From Acanthaster planci (Eukaryota > Echinodermata > Asteroidea > Valvatida > Acanthasteridae): DNA of 64,000 nt. This document shows positions 34,301 through 46,700 of this stretch, in pieces (position 1 is the stretch's first letter; each line of letters opens with the position of its first letter). The notes beneath the pieces were generated by a model. That model was not told where the DNA came from. It did not search any database and worked only from the letters and a program-made list of their open reading frames with translations. Location of the stretch: NCBI RefSeq assembly GCF_001949145.1, contig NW_019091480.1:1123623-1187622 (forward strand), given 5' to 3'. Position numbers and translations under genes: made by a program.

Positions 34301-36230
34301 TGTATGTGATTAATGTGGTTGCTTGACCACAGATTTCCCAGACGTCTCTATACATTATCTCAGATGCGTGCGGATTGTCAAGAGATGAGAGGTTGAGGAT
34401 GGTAGAAAAAACCTCATTTTGTGCCAATAATATACATCTAGGTTAAACGCAACAAAGAACAATCATGCCAGTAGTTCCATATACCGGTAGGTTAGTATTA
34501 ATTTGTAGGGTCTTTAGGGGAAGATTTGCTTCAGAAAGCATAGACGGAGGTTTCATTTTGTACTCCAACTTGGCACAATGGCAGCTTTCAAATGCCCTAG
34601 TGTGCAGAACCATCAACAACGTGGCGTGCAGTAAGGTCTACTGAGTAGTACCTTACTGTCCAGGAAGTACCCATGATCCAGGCAACTACCCTGATGGTAC
34701 GCATACCCCAGAACTGTGTGGGGTTCTTCGTGGCCAGGAGTATCGTGCATACATGTATGTTACTGCCCAACTACAGCACAGAGGTCCGGTGTGCATGAGC
34801 CCAGCATACTCTGCATGTGCCAAAGTCATATCGTTTACAATGTCATGTCATAAATGAAGTGCCATATTTTAGATGAAACTGTGTCAACATGGTCAAGTGT
34901 AAAATTTATAAACTTGGATAAGGTTGAGAAATTTTCCATAGAAATCGGTCAACAATAGTTGGGCCAGCCCAACATGCCAAACTGCAGCACTATAGTTGGA
35001 ACTCCCAGATATAGTTGGGACAGACGCTTTAGTTGGGGCCTACCACGGTACTAAACAGTAACACATACATGTACATGTATGAATGTTAGCCCCAGCACTA
35101 GTGTGGCACGGACTCTCGCTATCCATCCTAAAGGATGGAGCGGTAGCGAGAGTCCGTGCCACACTGGGGCTAGTATGATAGGCCTACATGTACATACGAT
35201 CTGACGATGGTCTGACGGTGAGCCCGAACTCGCTCACCAACATAACGAAGAGCACTTGAGTGCAATTTTGATCACCACAGCATCTGTCAAATACCGAATA
35301 CCTTGTCTTCATTCTTTTCGGAACTAAGTCAAGATCTAAGTGATACAGCTTAAGGAAGATATGTGCTGTATACTCCAAGATAAGTGGGAAATTCTCACCT
35401 GCAATTTCAAAACACCGACACACCTTCCAGCCCTCCGCATACATGGCGTATCCGATCATTATGCTCTGTACATTGTACGCAATGCATGTGCAAGTACACA
35501 GTGACCATACCGCTTGCACATTAATTTTGTGTACAATGTACACGTCAGAACTTGTAGTTGTACGTAACTGGCTGTTGGAAAATTAATTCAACGGAGGGCG
35601 CTCGAGTCACAACAATAACTTCTGCATTGAAGAATTTATAGTGAAATATGCATATGAAGCTCAATTCTGCAAATCAACGATACGCTTTGGCATGACAAAA
35701 AACTGGTACTAGAAACGCTATGCATGGTGATAACACATTGCATGGGAACCAGTTCTTTAGTAGTCTTGCTTCGTGCGGCACCGTTCCCCTACTAACAGCG
35801 CTAACCTGGATGGGGCTCAAACCAACTTGCAATTTTTGCACATGGGCCTACTATTAGAAAGGGTATTAATCCATGTCCCTTTCTGTAGGACGAAGTTTGT
35901 CAACCATGCACAGTCCTCTACCCGATCAATCATGGGCATCCCTGCACATGCAGGGTGAAGCATTGGTATCCTCATCAACTTGACACGCTCAATTAACCCG
36001 GGACAACAATGCATGAGTGATGGCCACTGAAAATTGAAAGGAAAATGAAAGATGAGACAGTGAACTATTTTGATGATGTGTTTTGAACACCTGTTAAAAT
36101 GTGAGTATATTTACTGATTTTTGGTGGGGACATTGGGGATCGACAAGTAGGGACATTATCAATGTTGTATATGGCAGCTAATTTTCTTGTCTGTACCCCT
36201 GTGGGGCCTATGGGGGGGATCAACGGTTTC
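34301..36230. other. Spacer, middle part, no gene recognised
   Basis: Apart from the hairpin at 35,086-35,172 and a few ACATGT units, I see nothing supported here. Longer frames on both strands lack similarity to known families. Confidence 0.55.
35086..35172. repeat. Near-perfect 87-bp hairpin
   Basis: Left arm TAGCCCCAG then GTGTGGCACGGACTCTCGCTA; right arm is its complement, with a short GGATGG/CCATCC stem and a 4-5-base loop. Small mismatches are four extra bases on the left arm and a few near the loop. It is in the spacer between the genes. Confidence 0.85.
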
Positions 36231-37808
36231 GAGTCAACTCGGACCCAAACCAACTCGGACCCACAACCAACTCGGATCCAATACTAACTCGGACCCAAGA
36301 CCAACTCGGACCCAACCCCAGGAGCGTGATTAACTTGTTGAAAATGTTTATTTTGTCCACTTTTACATTTTAGCATTTGGTAAATGACACTTTTGCACTG
36401 CATGCTGCCTAGATTTAACGTCCTCTCTACACGTTATGCATGGAAACAGTGGCACAGGCTTCCCAGAATTTTTCCGTTTTCGAGTTTGAACAGGCATGGT
36501 GGTTAAAAACCGTACACTAGGACTAGATTTGATATCAGTGATGTCTTGGAACAAGTGATAAGTAACCGACGAGCGTCATATTTTTATGGAGGCACATTTC
36601 CTTTTATGTCTTATTTGCCGCTTGTTATCTGGAATCTTAATTTGTAATCTTCCATTCTTGAAACCCTATGATCGGGGAGTGGGAGCTTGGGACAACCAAT
36701 GGGAGCAGCTTTTGCAGTGTGATTGACAGTACCATGTCATTGACGCCGCAGTTTTTAGGCACTCCAGATCACCAGCAGAATTCGAATGAACTTTCACCAA
36801 ACAGCCCCCAAAGTTTTTGTTGCAATAAAAAGCCACAGATAGGCCTTCTGATGTACATAAGATATACTGCATACGTACAACAGATACTGCAGATATACAT
36901 CAATGTCACGAACATTGACCTTTTACAGTGTCTAATGGTGTTATCCCCCACCTCACTTTTCATTTTTTTTTTGGCCTGACAAGTCTTACACCTTCACCTT
37001 GCCCCATCCCCCCGAATACCGGCAAAATTTAGGCAGATGGAGGAATTCATCCATTCAGGCCTAAGCTGACTCTTCAAATAACTCAAATAGGTTGGTAATC
37101 TTGAACAACACAAATCAAATCATTTTAAAATAAAAATGTGGAATATTTCCTATTGGCTTAAACTTGGAGACGGTTTTGAAGCGTCGTATGTCTGCTTGCG
37201 AGCTCGTTATTAACATTTTGTGATCCCACGGTTTCTTATTTTCTGCAATAAGACGTGCCATAATCACGAGGGATCATAGAATTATTTATATAAATCTCGA
37301 ATTTGGGATTGATAGTTTCCGGTTCAGAGTATTTCTTTCACAAAAATCCCTACAATGCGGGCCTATTTTGGATAGAGGCAGGCGGGTACATTCATATGAG
37401 CGCATAGTTTTACTACTATTAGGGGGGTATCTTCGGGAAAAGGCGAATAAAAAAGTTCATAAAATTGAAACGAAAAGTGATCAATCTGGCCATAATCTTG
37501 AAATTCCAGCCAAAAAAATGAAGACCAACCTCTTCGCGAGGTTCAAGAGTTGGCACTATTTTGGTCTACGGGCGCGTATTTGGTGTAATGCAACCTTGAG
37601 GCTGAGTGGGTCCGAGTTGACTCGAGGTGGGTCCGAAATGGCGTGGGTCCGAATTGACGTGGGTCCGAGTTGGTTGTGGGTCATAGATGGTGGTGGGTCC
37701 GAGTTAGTATTGGGTCCGAGTTGGCGTGGGTCCGAGTTGGTCCTGGGTCCAAGTTGGCATGGGTCCGAGTTGGAATGGGTCCGAGTTGGTTTGGGTCCGA
37801 GTTGACCT
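36231..37808. mobile_element. Foldback-type element with tandem-repeat arms
   Basis: Left arm (36,231-36,321) has five units of CAACTCGGACCCA at about 16-bp spacing. Right arm (37,606-37,808) has about eleven inverted units, TGGGTCCGAGTTG. The two outermost units match exactly as inverted repeats, including GTCAACTCGGACCCAAACCA at the left edge. The 1.28-kb middle has no recognisable coding region. Sea-urchin TU elements are foldback transposons whose arms contain tandem short repeats, so this may belong to a similar group. Confidence 0.75.
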
Positions 37809-40594
37809 GATCCCGGATCAACTGTCCTAATCAACCATTTAATGCACAAGGTCAAAAGCAAGGCTCGCATTTCCAAAGAAAGCACAACGACTGCTGTAGA
37901 GACTACAGGTACCAGATTTATCAACAACGACCTTCACGCTTGGCCCGCACGACATAAAATAAACTTGTACAACCAAAGAGCAAGGACCCACCAAATCCTG
38001 TATCTTCATCAACTTTTCATAGATGCGCTTTAAACTTGTTCCAGACTTTGCAGTCACATATACCCGCATCCATTATTCTTAAGCTGTAATACTGAAAATG
38101 CCGTTCATTTTTGACAATAATTTCTGAAGTTCTAAAGTATCGAGAAACGAAAACATAGGACTGGAAATTCTCTATGGTTTAAAGCGCGTAATTTCTATGA
38201 ATAGAAACAGTCTAAAAATAGCAGTATGAAGTGAAAGAAGATGATTCGGTGAGGGTGTAGGCTGTACGGTTGCTCAAGTTTTTCACGATCAACTTGAAGG
38301 TTTTTATGGAACGATCACTGACGATCGAATTCCTTCATTGCATCGTGTAGAAAGGAGACGTAAGTGTGCTTTTCTCGAGCTCCGTGGGATAATCTCCTTC
38401 CTCCAGAGCGAACAGAATTAGACATGTTACTGTAGTGTTAGATGTAGGCCTAGCCTTATCACCAGCTGGCCCGATCCCGAGGCCTTCCGTAGGACTGATT
38501 TTGCACAACTGTGGAAAGGCATTGTGGGAAGGGAAAAGGACAATGTTTGCCCCTTTTCCCTGCCCAAACGATGCCTTTATACTATTGTGCAAAATCACTC
38601 TTGTGGTCTGACAATTGACATGTTCTGAATGGGTGGTCTGTGAGGCTGAAGTTAGGCCTTATTTGCTTGTTTGACCTTCGGCGTTCGACATGTTCGATTT
38701 TAAACAAGCACTGATGGTAGGCCAACTGTTCGATGATGTTCAACAAGTAAGTAGGCCCATGGCCAAGCCGTTTGACATTCAAGATGCACATCCCAAAGAG
38801 CGAGGGAGTGTAAAAGGGACAAAAAACAAACTGTGCCAACTATACATTTCACGGCTTGTTGGACCCCGAAAAACCCCATGCCCCGCGGGTTGCAAGGAGT
38901 CGACGATGATTGAGGAGAACATGACATCAGATTAAATGTAATCCCAGGTGGGGCATGGGGTTTGGGTATTTAATTTCGCTTTGAAATAAGAAGTGTGATG
39001 CATTAACTTTCCCACTCTGGTTTGCAAGCCAAGAATTCAACCGACAAGACAAGTCCTTTTTGTCAAAGCCATTTTGACCTTGGTAATCTGCCTTTGCCCT
39101 GGTTGAAATGGAGGTTAAGAGGCGGGGCGTGGGATTGATGTATATCATTTGATTGACTGAAATAGTTTTTATGAAACGGCAAGTACACATGCATATACAT
39201 GTAACACTAACCGTTTTTTCCCTCTAATAATTATACTGATTGTAAAAACATCGCCTACATTTTCAGGGTTTGTTTGACCCTGAAAAGCCCCATGCCCAAG
39301 GTTCCCTCTGGGAGACTTGAGTTGTTTGTGTACACACATCACTGTGAATGGCACGTACAATACATAATGTATAAATAGGATAGATATATGGGTGCATGGC
39401 AGAGTTTGGGTTTTTTTTTGTGCTTTTTGCACTCTAGTCTCTTAGAGATAAGCATCCATCCTCAAATAGTTACCTGTTCAACGTTCAAATATCAAACGGT
39501 TACTTGTTCAACATTGAATGTCAAATGTCAAACAAGGAACGAGGAACTACATGGTCTGTGACAAGTCTGATGTCTTGTGGTCGATCGGTGGTGACTTTGC
39601 TATATGTACATGTACCGCCAGAACTGTGAGGTCCAATATCCGCCCCGCTCCCACAAACAGGGCGGACGTCGGACCCCCACAAGCGGGGCGGACGTCGGAC
39701 CCCACAGTGACAGTGACTTCGCCTGTTACTTTTCTCCATGATTCAGTCATGTCCATGGACGTTGAAAAGTTTCGGCCTGCAGGTACCCCCAAGCAGGCCC
39801 AGGCAAGGGCCAACTTGAACCAAGCCCATTTTTTAAATCAAATTTTTTCAAATTTAAATGAACAACTTTTCAACCACGTGTACGTGTCATGTCAGAAAAA
39901 AAAATCATTAGCCACTTTCACAGAGCATATTGTTTTGGTTGACATGGACTGGTGTGTTATCTGCAGATAAAAGGAGTTGAACTTGCTGTCTTTGGAGAAA
40001 AATTTTGGGTGATTTGGAGCACTATAAATAATCGGTTAGAGGGTGCCATGGTGAGAGATACTTGGGAAACATTTTGCTTTAGGTTTGTGTGAAATCACAA
40101 AGAGCCGCTTCTTTTAAACCTGCCCCCTGAGTTCCCTAAATTCCTTGGGGCTCCAAAGATGTAAAACAAAAGTGGCCAGTGAGTATGAAGGTTTCGTGTC
40201 ATGTCCTTACATGTACATGTACTTTGATCCCATTTTTTCACTTATCACTTTATTATTATTTATCTTCCTTTGCAACTTATTTATATTTACATGTACCTTT
40301 TAATTTTTTTTCATTCTTCATTATTCTGTGTTTGTCCTACATGTACGTGTGCACTTGGGGTATTACAGTTTGCAAACTTAACGTAGCACACACGGGTCTC
40401 ATACTCGACAACCTTTTTTTTTACAAGACCCCTGCTCCTTAAAAGGATGTTGGTAAGCAGGATTGGGCTGGAAAATTCCAAAGCTTTGTCAGAATTCAGA
40501 AAAATCCAGAACTAAAGGAAAGTGATTGGACTACGGTATGTCCCAGTTTGATCACATTTTCATCCTGCGTGCTGGTGCTTGGTGATATTTGCAG
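37809..40594. other. Spacer upstream of PARP4, no gene recognised
   Basis: Holds an imperfect hairpin (38,496-38,597), repeated CCCCATGCCC blocks in both orientations (38,875, 38,955, 39,288), and a GC-rich direct repeat of GGGCGGACGTCGGACCCC (39,660 and 39,686). The PARP4 promoter and a non-coding first exon probably lie somewhere here, but I cannot place them. Confidence 0.55.
38496..38597. repeat. Imperfect hairpin, 102 bp
   Basis: Left arm GATTTTGCACAA ... GGAAAGGCAT ... GGGAAGGGAAAAGG pairs with CCCCTTTTCCCTGCCC ... ATGCCTTT ... TTGTGCAAAATC. Loop about 10 bp. Probably a decayed MITE or hairpin-forming repeat. Confidence 0.65.
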
Positions 40595-40597
40595 GGG

Positions 40598-40729
40598 ATG
40601 GGCATTTTTAGCGACTGTCAGATAGCCTTGGACCTTGATGCAACCCAAGTCCCCTTCAAAAAGAAACAACTGCTCAGGCAACAGGTGACCAGCAATGGAG
40701 GAGTCATCTCCTATATACTCACCAAGAAG
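40598..40729 (+). CDS. PARP4: PARP4 exon 1 (start codon, BRCT first half)
   Basis: Starts MGIFSDCQIALDL, like human MGIFANCIFCLKV, and contains VTSNGGVISYIL, the glycine-pair turn of the BRCT fold. Forty-four codons to a GTAAGTC donor, phase 0. The exon itself probably begins at 40,595 after TTTGCAG. Confidence 0.92.
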
Positions 40730-43700
40730 GTAAGTCAGGATGCCAGGATGCTGAATGCACAAATTTTCTTCCCCCAAAACTACAAGTGCATCTACATTGT
40801 ATTATTGAAGCCTTGTTCGGTAGTTCTGGTTGCAACTTGAAAAAAAATGGTAACCACTTCCAAGCTGCAGGTTGTAACTGCAACCACTGTAGGACAATAG
40901 ATGTGCATGCTATTGAATGCTGAAGTCATTTATCTCAAAGTACACAATTGTTTGCAAAAGGCATTAGTGTGAGAACCAGTGCTGGACCAACACATCATGT
41001 ACTCAATTTGTTTGCTCTTCATGTCCTAGTTCAAATGGGGTCATCACATTTCAGTTCTGTATACTACCAGCAACAGCAAACGGATTTCAACTTCTGTTTA
41101 CAACGCGGCAGGGGCATGTTTTCATGATTAGTAACCAGAAAGTCATTTTTGACTACCAAAAATAACCTAGAACAGGTTGAAAGAGGTCCACAAGAAAGGC
41201 AGTACTTGCCAGACGCAGTCATGTCATCCTAGAGATACAATGTACATATACTGGGAGGAAAACCCCAGAGGAATATTCTGGGTAAAACCAACGGAATCAG
41301 GTAGGGACTGAGAACCCCAATTCACATGTGGACCAGGCCAAGATTCAAACCCGGACCACAGAGGCGGAAGGCGAGGAAAGAACCACTTCACTAACCTGAC
41401 TCCCCGCCCACCTGAGTTCCCATTTGGGTTGAACAATGACGTCAGACAGGCATAACCAAATTTGCAAAAACACCCAACAAATTAAATGACCAAAGCGAAA
41501 ACACATTTCTGGCTGCTGTCACAACTTTTGTGAATGTTTAAATCAAGCTCATTTTTGGAAAAAAATAATTTGCTGGTGATTTCTTCTCAGACCTCCTACC
41601 TTGTCGCCAGCAATGGGCCAAAGACGGCTGACTCCTACAAGGGACGCACGGCCAAGAAGCAAGGGGTGCCAATCATCAGCATGGGCTTCATTGAAAGGTG
41701 CCTAGAGGAAGGAAGGCTGGTAGACCACGAGGACTTCTTGCTGGTGGGCAAGACCAGCAGCATGCAGTTCAGCTCCGGCAAAATCATAGGTACATGAAAG
41801 TTGTGTTTGAAGGCTGCGGGCGCAGGATTTTTCAACATGTCATCACTGATATTACAAATGACCGTACCTCAGACTTATTCAGAATGGAGAGCTGAACTTT
41901 AATCATCACATACCAGTTTCTCGTTTTGCCCTTAACGAGTATGCATGTGAGGATCCATGCGCAAGTCCATACATGCGGTAGTTCTGAGATAAAACTGTTG
42001 CATAGTTTGCATAGTTGACATGGTTGACATAAGGCATGCGTGAGCATCCATCCTACTTGTTGTTACGCACACTACATGCAAACTACACATGATCAAACAG
42101 CAGTACGCAAACCTTTTCCTTGGTCCTCAAATCTGAATGGCAATTGAACATTTCTGACTCTGAGGTATGGTATAACGAATTTGACTTTTATCTTGAAGGG
42201 GGGTGGTCAATTTTAGCTCCCCTTGGTATCTGTGAGAGTCAGGTTTGTTTTCTTGATTGTCAACAGCTGCAAAAACCCAACAGGAGCCCAAGAAGAAGGC
42301 CAAGGTGTTGTCTTTCAACATTAATAAAATCAAGTGAGTGTATTTTCTTCTTTCATCTTTTCTTCGTTTCTGCTACTGGTGCTTTTTCCCCGTCCTTCCA
42401 ATCAAATGTCAAGTCAATCAGCAAGATTAAAGTCTGATTTCAAATCTTTAGTTTCTGCAGAAATGTTCAACTTGCGGTTGAGCCAAAGGCGGCTGATTTA
42501 GAAACCACTGGCTTATTGTTTGATTTCATTTCATGGTGTTCCCTTTTTTTCTCTTTTTTTTTATGAATTGCAATCATAGGGTAAATGCTTCAAGAGAGTT
42601 ATTGAACTATGCCTCTTTATTTTGTGGAGGAAAAGATAAAAAATTACAGTTTGCTCAAGTATAATTTTGCATTCCTGAAAAGTCCGAATAATATTTCACA
42701 ATTGTTTTTTTGTGGTCAGCATAAATTTCTTTTCTACATGTACTCAGGGTCTGGCCGTGGGGAAGTGTTGACACACCTGCTTATCCTGAGGACAAGTATG
42801 AGATTGCGAAGAGTGTTCTTCTGCAGGTACCTGTACTCTTATGAAGCGCTTGATTATGCTATTTTTTGCTGCTAGTCTATGGGTTCTGTCTGAAAAGAGA
42901 TCTATGGAACTTCTTTTGATGATTATAATTGTATTGCTCATACTTTACAGTGCTTTCCATCTACATGTCCGTGTACAATCTCAAAGTGCTTTCCAATAAT
43001 CATCCTGTTCATTAACACACCAGTCAGTGGCTGGTGTAAGGCACCTTTCCATATGTGCGTCAAATTGCTCCCAGGACGATTTCGATGGCACCAAACCCAA
43101 CGCACACATGTGTTATGGTAATGGAGCTGATTTTGTGTCCGTGAAAGTGAAACGCATGAAGGTATCGTAACGCAATGCACCCAAAAAGTGTACATATGGA
43201 AAGGTGCCTATAGCCTACTCTGGTGACCGGAATTAGAAACCTTGACTGCAGGCCCATTCTGTTCACACCTGGGTGGTAGGCACATGTTGTGACTTTGCTG
43301 GTTGTGCATGCTGTCTCTATATACAGATAATTTTGTATCTTTTCATGTGCTTTAATTTACCAGTTATGCCAGTCAGCAGGGAATAGATCTTGTTGATTTT
43401 GTTTAGACAGTAGGCTAGAGCAGCATCAGTCTTTAGAGGAACTTCCATCTCAGACACTCAGATCCTGACACCAGGAGCCAATTTCATAGAGCTGCTAAAG
43501 CACAAAATTTGCTTAAGCGTGAAAAACCTTACTTGATAAATAAGGTTACCAGCTAAAACTCCATGTGATGTATAGTGTTTTGGCTTGGTATTCACCTGTC
43601 TTTTGGTTAGCATGACAGTCACATAGATTTTGAGCTGATAACCTTTGTTTTTAAGCAAGGTTTTTTGTGCTTAAGCAAATTTTGTGCTTAAGCAGCTCTA

Positions 43701-46700
43701 TGAAATTGGCCCCAGATTGTAAGAGATGATTTGGGTGATGTCAGTAAGATTTGAACGTTTATCCCTTGTTCAGCACCAAACCAATTTTCTTTTTGGCTTT
43801 GCAGAAGAGAGACACCAGGAGTAAAGATAGACTCTTCTATCACCTGGAGTTACACGTGGTTCCTGATGATGTCTTCAACTTGTCTAGGAACACCAAGGAC
43901 AGTGGGCCAGCGTGTGATCACCCGTTCAGGGTTTTCACTCATCGCGGTGTACTCGATCACTTGATGGTACGAGGACTAGGAGTAAATGATAAGTTCTTAG
44001 CCCTTATAATGTCGTTCAAGCACTTTTGATACTAATCCGTAAGTGTGATTTCAAGGATGCTTACCCATTGCTAATTGGACTGATCCGGCAAGGAGATTTT
44101 TAATGACCCCTAACTTTTCATCAGTGGCATGAGGATTAGGTTACAGGCACCTTTGCAGATTTTGCAACACCTACATATAACAGCATCGACACTGGTAACC
44201 ATCGGCGAAATAACTCCAGTTTCACAGAGGGCAAAACAAAAGACATTTCGTGCACAGCTGATCCTATTGAGTGTGTTTAAAGAGCCTGGAAAATATTGAC
44301 TCGTGGTACATGTAAATCCATGGAAAAGTGGGTACATTATGGGTACATTATTTGCAGAGTACATGAAAAGAGCCCGTGGTCAGTCTCAAAAGAAAAGATT
44401 AGGAAAAGGGATGCCTGTAATAACCCAAGCTAAAGTTGAGGGACCTTAGCCGCATCTATTCTTTTGAGCATAAATGAATGTTTAAGACTGGCCAGGCGTG
44501 CACGGTATTTATTCACATTCATAAAACCTTTTGAGTCCGAAAGACAGAACAAGTTGAAAAATTATCAATTTATTTCCAACCGTTTTATTCAACACTTTTG
44601 CTTCATGTTTTCATAAACGCCCTTCCAGCCATGTTATGGTAGGGGCCAAAGGTATTCACTACCCTTATATGGACATTGGTGCACACGTTGCATGTGCTAC
44701 TTGGGTGCTGAAGAACATGAGAAGCAACGTAGGCCGTGTCCGAAACAGGTTTCCAGAGCTACGGCTAGGTCTATTGTCTACGCGTCTCCACGCATTTCCA
44801 ATGGTGCGAAGACCTAGACCTAGCTCTAGACAAGAGATTCGGATGCAGCCACTGTGTGAATTTCAGTCATTGTTTTCTCAAGCAGTTTTAAATGTTATAA
44901 TGCTTTGGGTTAAAAGTGGATTGTTAACCCTAACAGTCCTCAGTCCTCCAACAGGTGAAGGATTGAGGACTGTTAAGGTTAATGTGTGAATAATTTGGTT
45001 ACTAATGTAGCTCCCAAATGCTTTTGTTTTGAAAAAGTCTCTTCAGGGCATATGCATGTTACTGTGCTCAACAACAGCTTTGCCGATGTGTTAATATCTT
45101 TTGAGGAATGCATAATTCCATTTTTATTCCACAGGACGAAGACTCTGGCGCCAGAGAGGTCCGCTACTGCAACTCCAGTGAGGAAGCTCTAGAGACGTAC
45201 AGCTTCCTGTATCACCAGCAACAGCAGCATGGCATGAGCAGAGGCAAGAAGGCAGCCTCGCGCTGGATCGGCTCCCCTAAATATAGACAGGTACAATGGA
45301 GCTGACGGCTCAGAGGGGGACGGAATTCTGGGTTATAGGAAGTGGGATCGTTGGTAAGAGGCTGCAAGACGATGTGCCTAGGAGTGAGGGGAACAGTTGC
45401 TTACCTAGTGTAGAGTCCAGGACTCAGACTCGGGTTTCTCTCGAGTTGCAATTTGGTGACAGACTTGCCTTGAGTCACGTCAGCAAAGGACATGGACTCC
45501 ATGCACGTTTGTTTTCACTCCCTGTGCTTACGTGAAAACGAGATCGTACAACTTTGCAGATATTTACCTACCTGCACTTGATGGGTTCTAGATTAAGTTG
45601 AGTTGACTTGGTGCCGTTCTTGTCAGCAACGTTACAAGCAGCGTACGAGGCCACCCAGTTGCACTGGTCTTCATATATTTTAGATGTTTAGAAGCGAGAG
45701 GTCAAATTTTAGCAGGACATTTCTCTTGCAGGTCGGGTAATTTTTAAGTTTCTATAAATTAATATGCTAGCAAACATTATGCAAAGGTCTTTTTCCGAGA
45801 AGATTTTTTAAGAAGTAAACGAACAGAAATTATTACGTATTCTAAAATTGTTGCACATTATTTTTCCTATCCAAAGGTTCCAGAAGCATTAAAATGCTTC
45901 TAACCAGATGGCTTATTTTGACAAAAAATGCATTGAGTCTTTTCATATTGTGATAAAAATTTCTCCCTCTTTGAGCAATATCCCTGACATGATGGAGAGG
46001 CGATAGTTCAGAACTCTTTCGCTATGCACGTACATGCACATGATCACAGACCAGTCTGCCTTCCCTCCATCCACTTTCAGTGTCTTAAAATGAAGGTTGC
46101 CAAAAAGCCTAAAGTTTTTGATTTTTGTTCCCGAATCATACCAATCCAACAAAATTCTGCATGCATATCTATGTGATTTACACTATTAACTGTAGGGTTA
46201 GGTCTAATAAATTCCAGAGAGGACGTTAAGGGGAAAATCTGATGATGTTCCTGAGCAAGCCTGTTTATCGCAATGCTGTATGTATGTCCTCCCAGGATGT
46301 GAATTTTTAAATATCCTAGCCTTTGTTCTGTTCTCTGTTCTCTGCGGTTCCTGGTTCCCTTTTCACTCTGTTTTCTGTTCCGTTTTATTTCATTTTGATT
46401 TATTTCCCCAGTCACACTCGTATACCTCTGCCAATTTCATGGCTTGACGGTCAGGGATAGCATTAAACCACAATACTTGAATTGCTTTCTTCCAGACTCA
46501 GCTGAGCATCGGGGAGGAAGAGGATGAGATGAGTCTAGAGGTGGCCTCCCTGGTGGCCAGTCTGTGGAAGGAGACGCTGGGAGAACTGGAAGACATCCTG
46601 GCTGTGGACATCAAGACCCTCACCTCCGAGAAGGTACACGCTCTAGATGATTTCTTCTGGCTCTCTGCAGTTGACTTCGCAAGGCCAACTCGCATTCGGC

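Noticed and set aside
37368-37805. Open frame with LGPSW-like repeats
   Set aside because: The repeats are the translated tandem array of the foldback element arm; no other coding evidence.
36231-37808. CRISPR-like array appearance of the CAACTCGGACCCA repeats
   Set aside because: The spacers are about 3 bases, the units vary, and the genome is animal.
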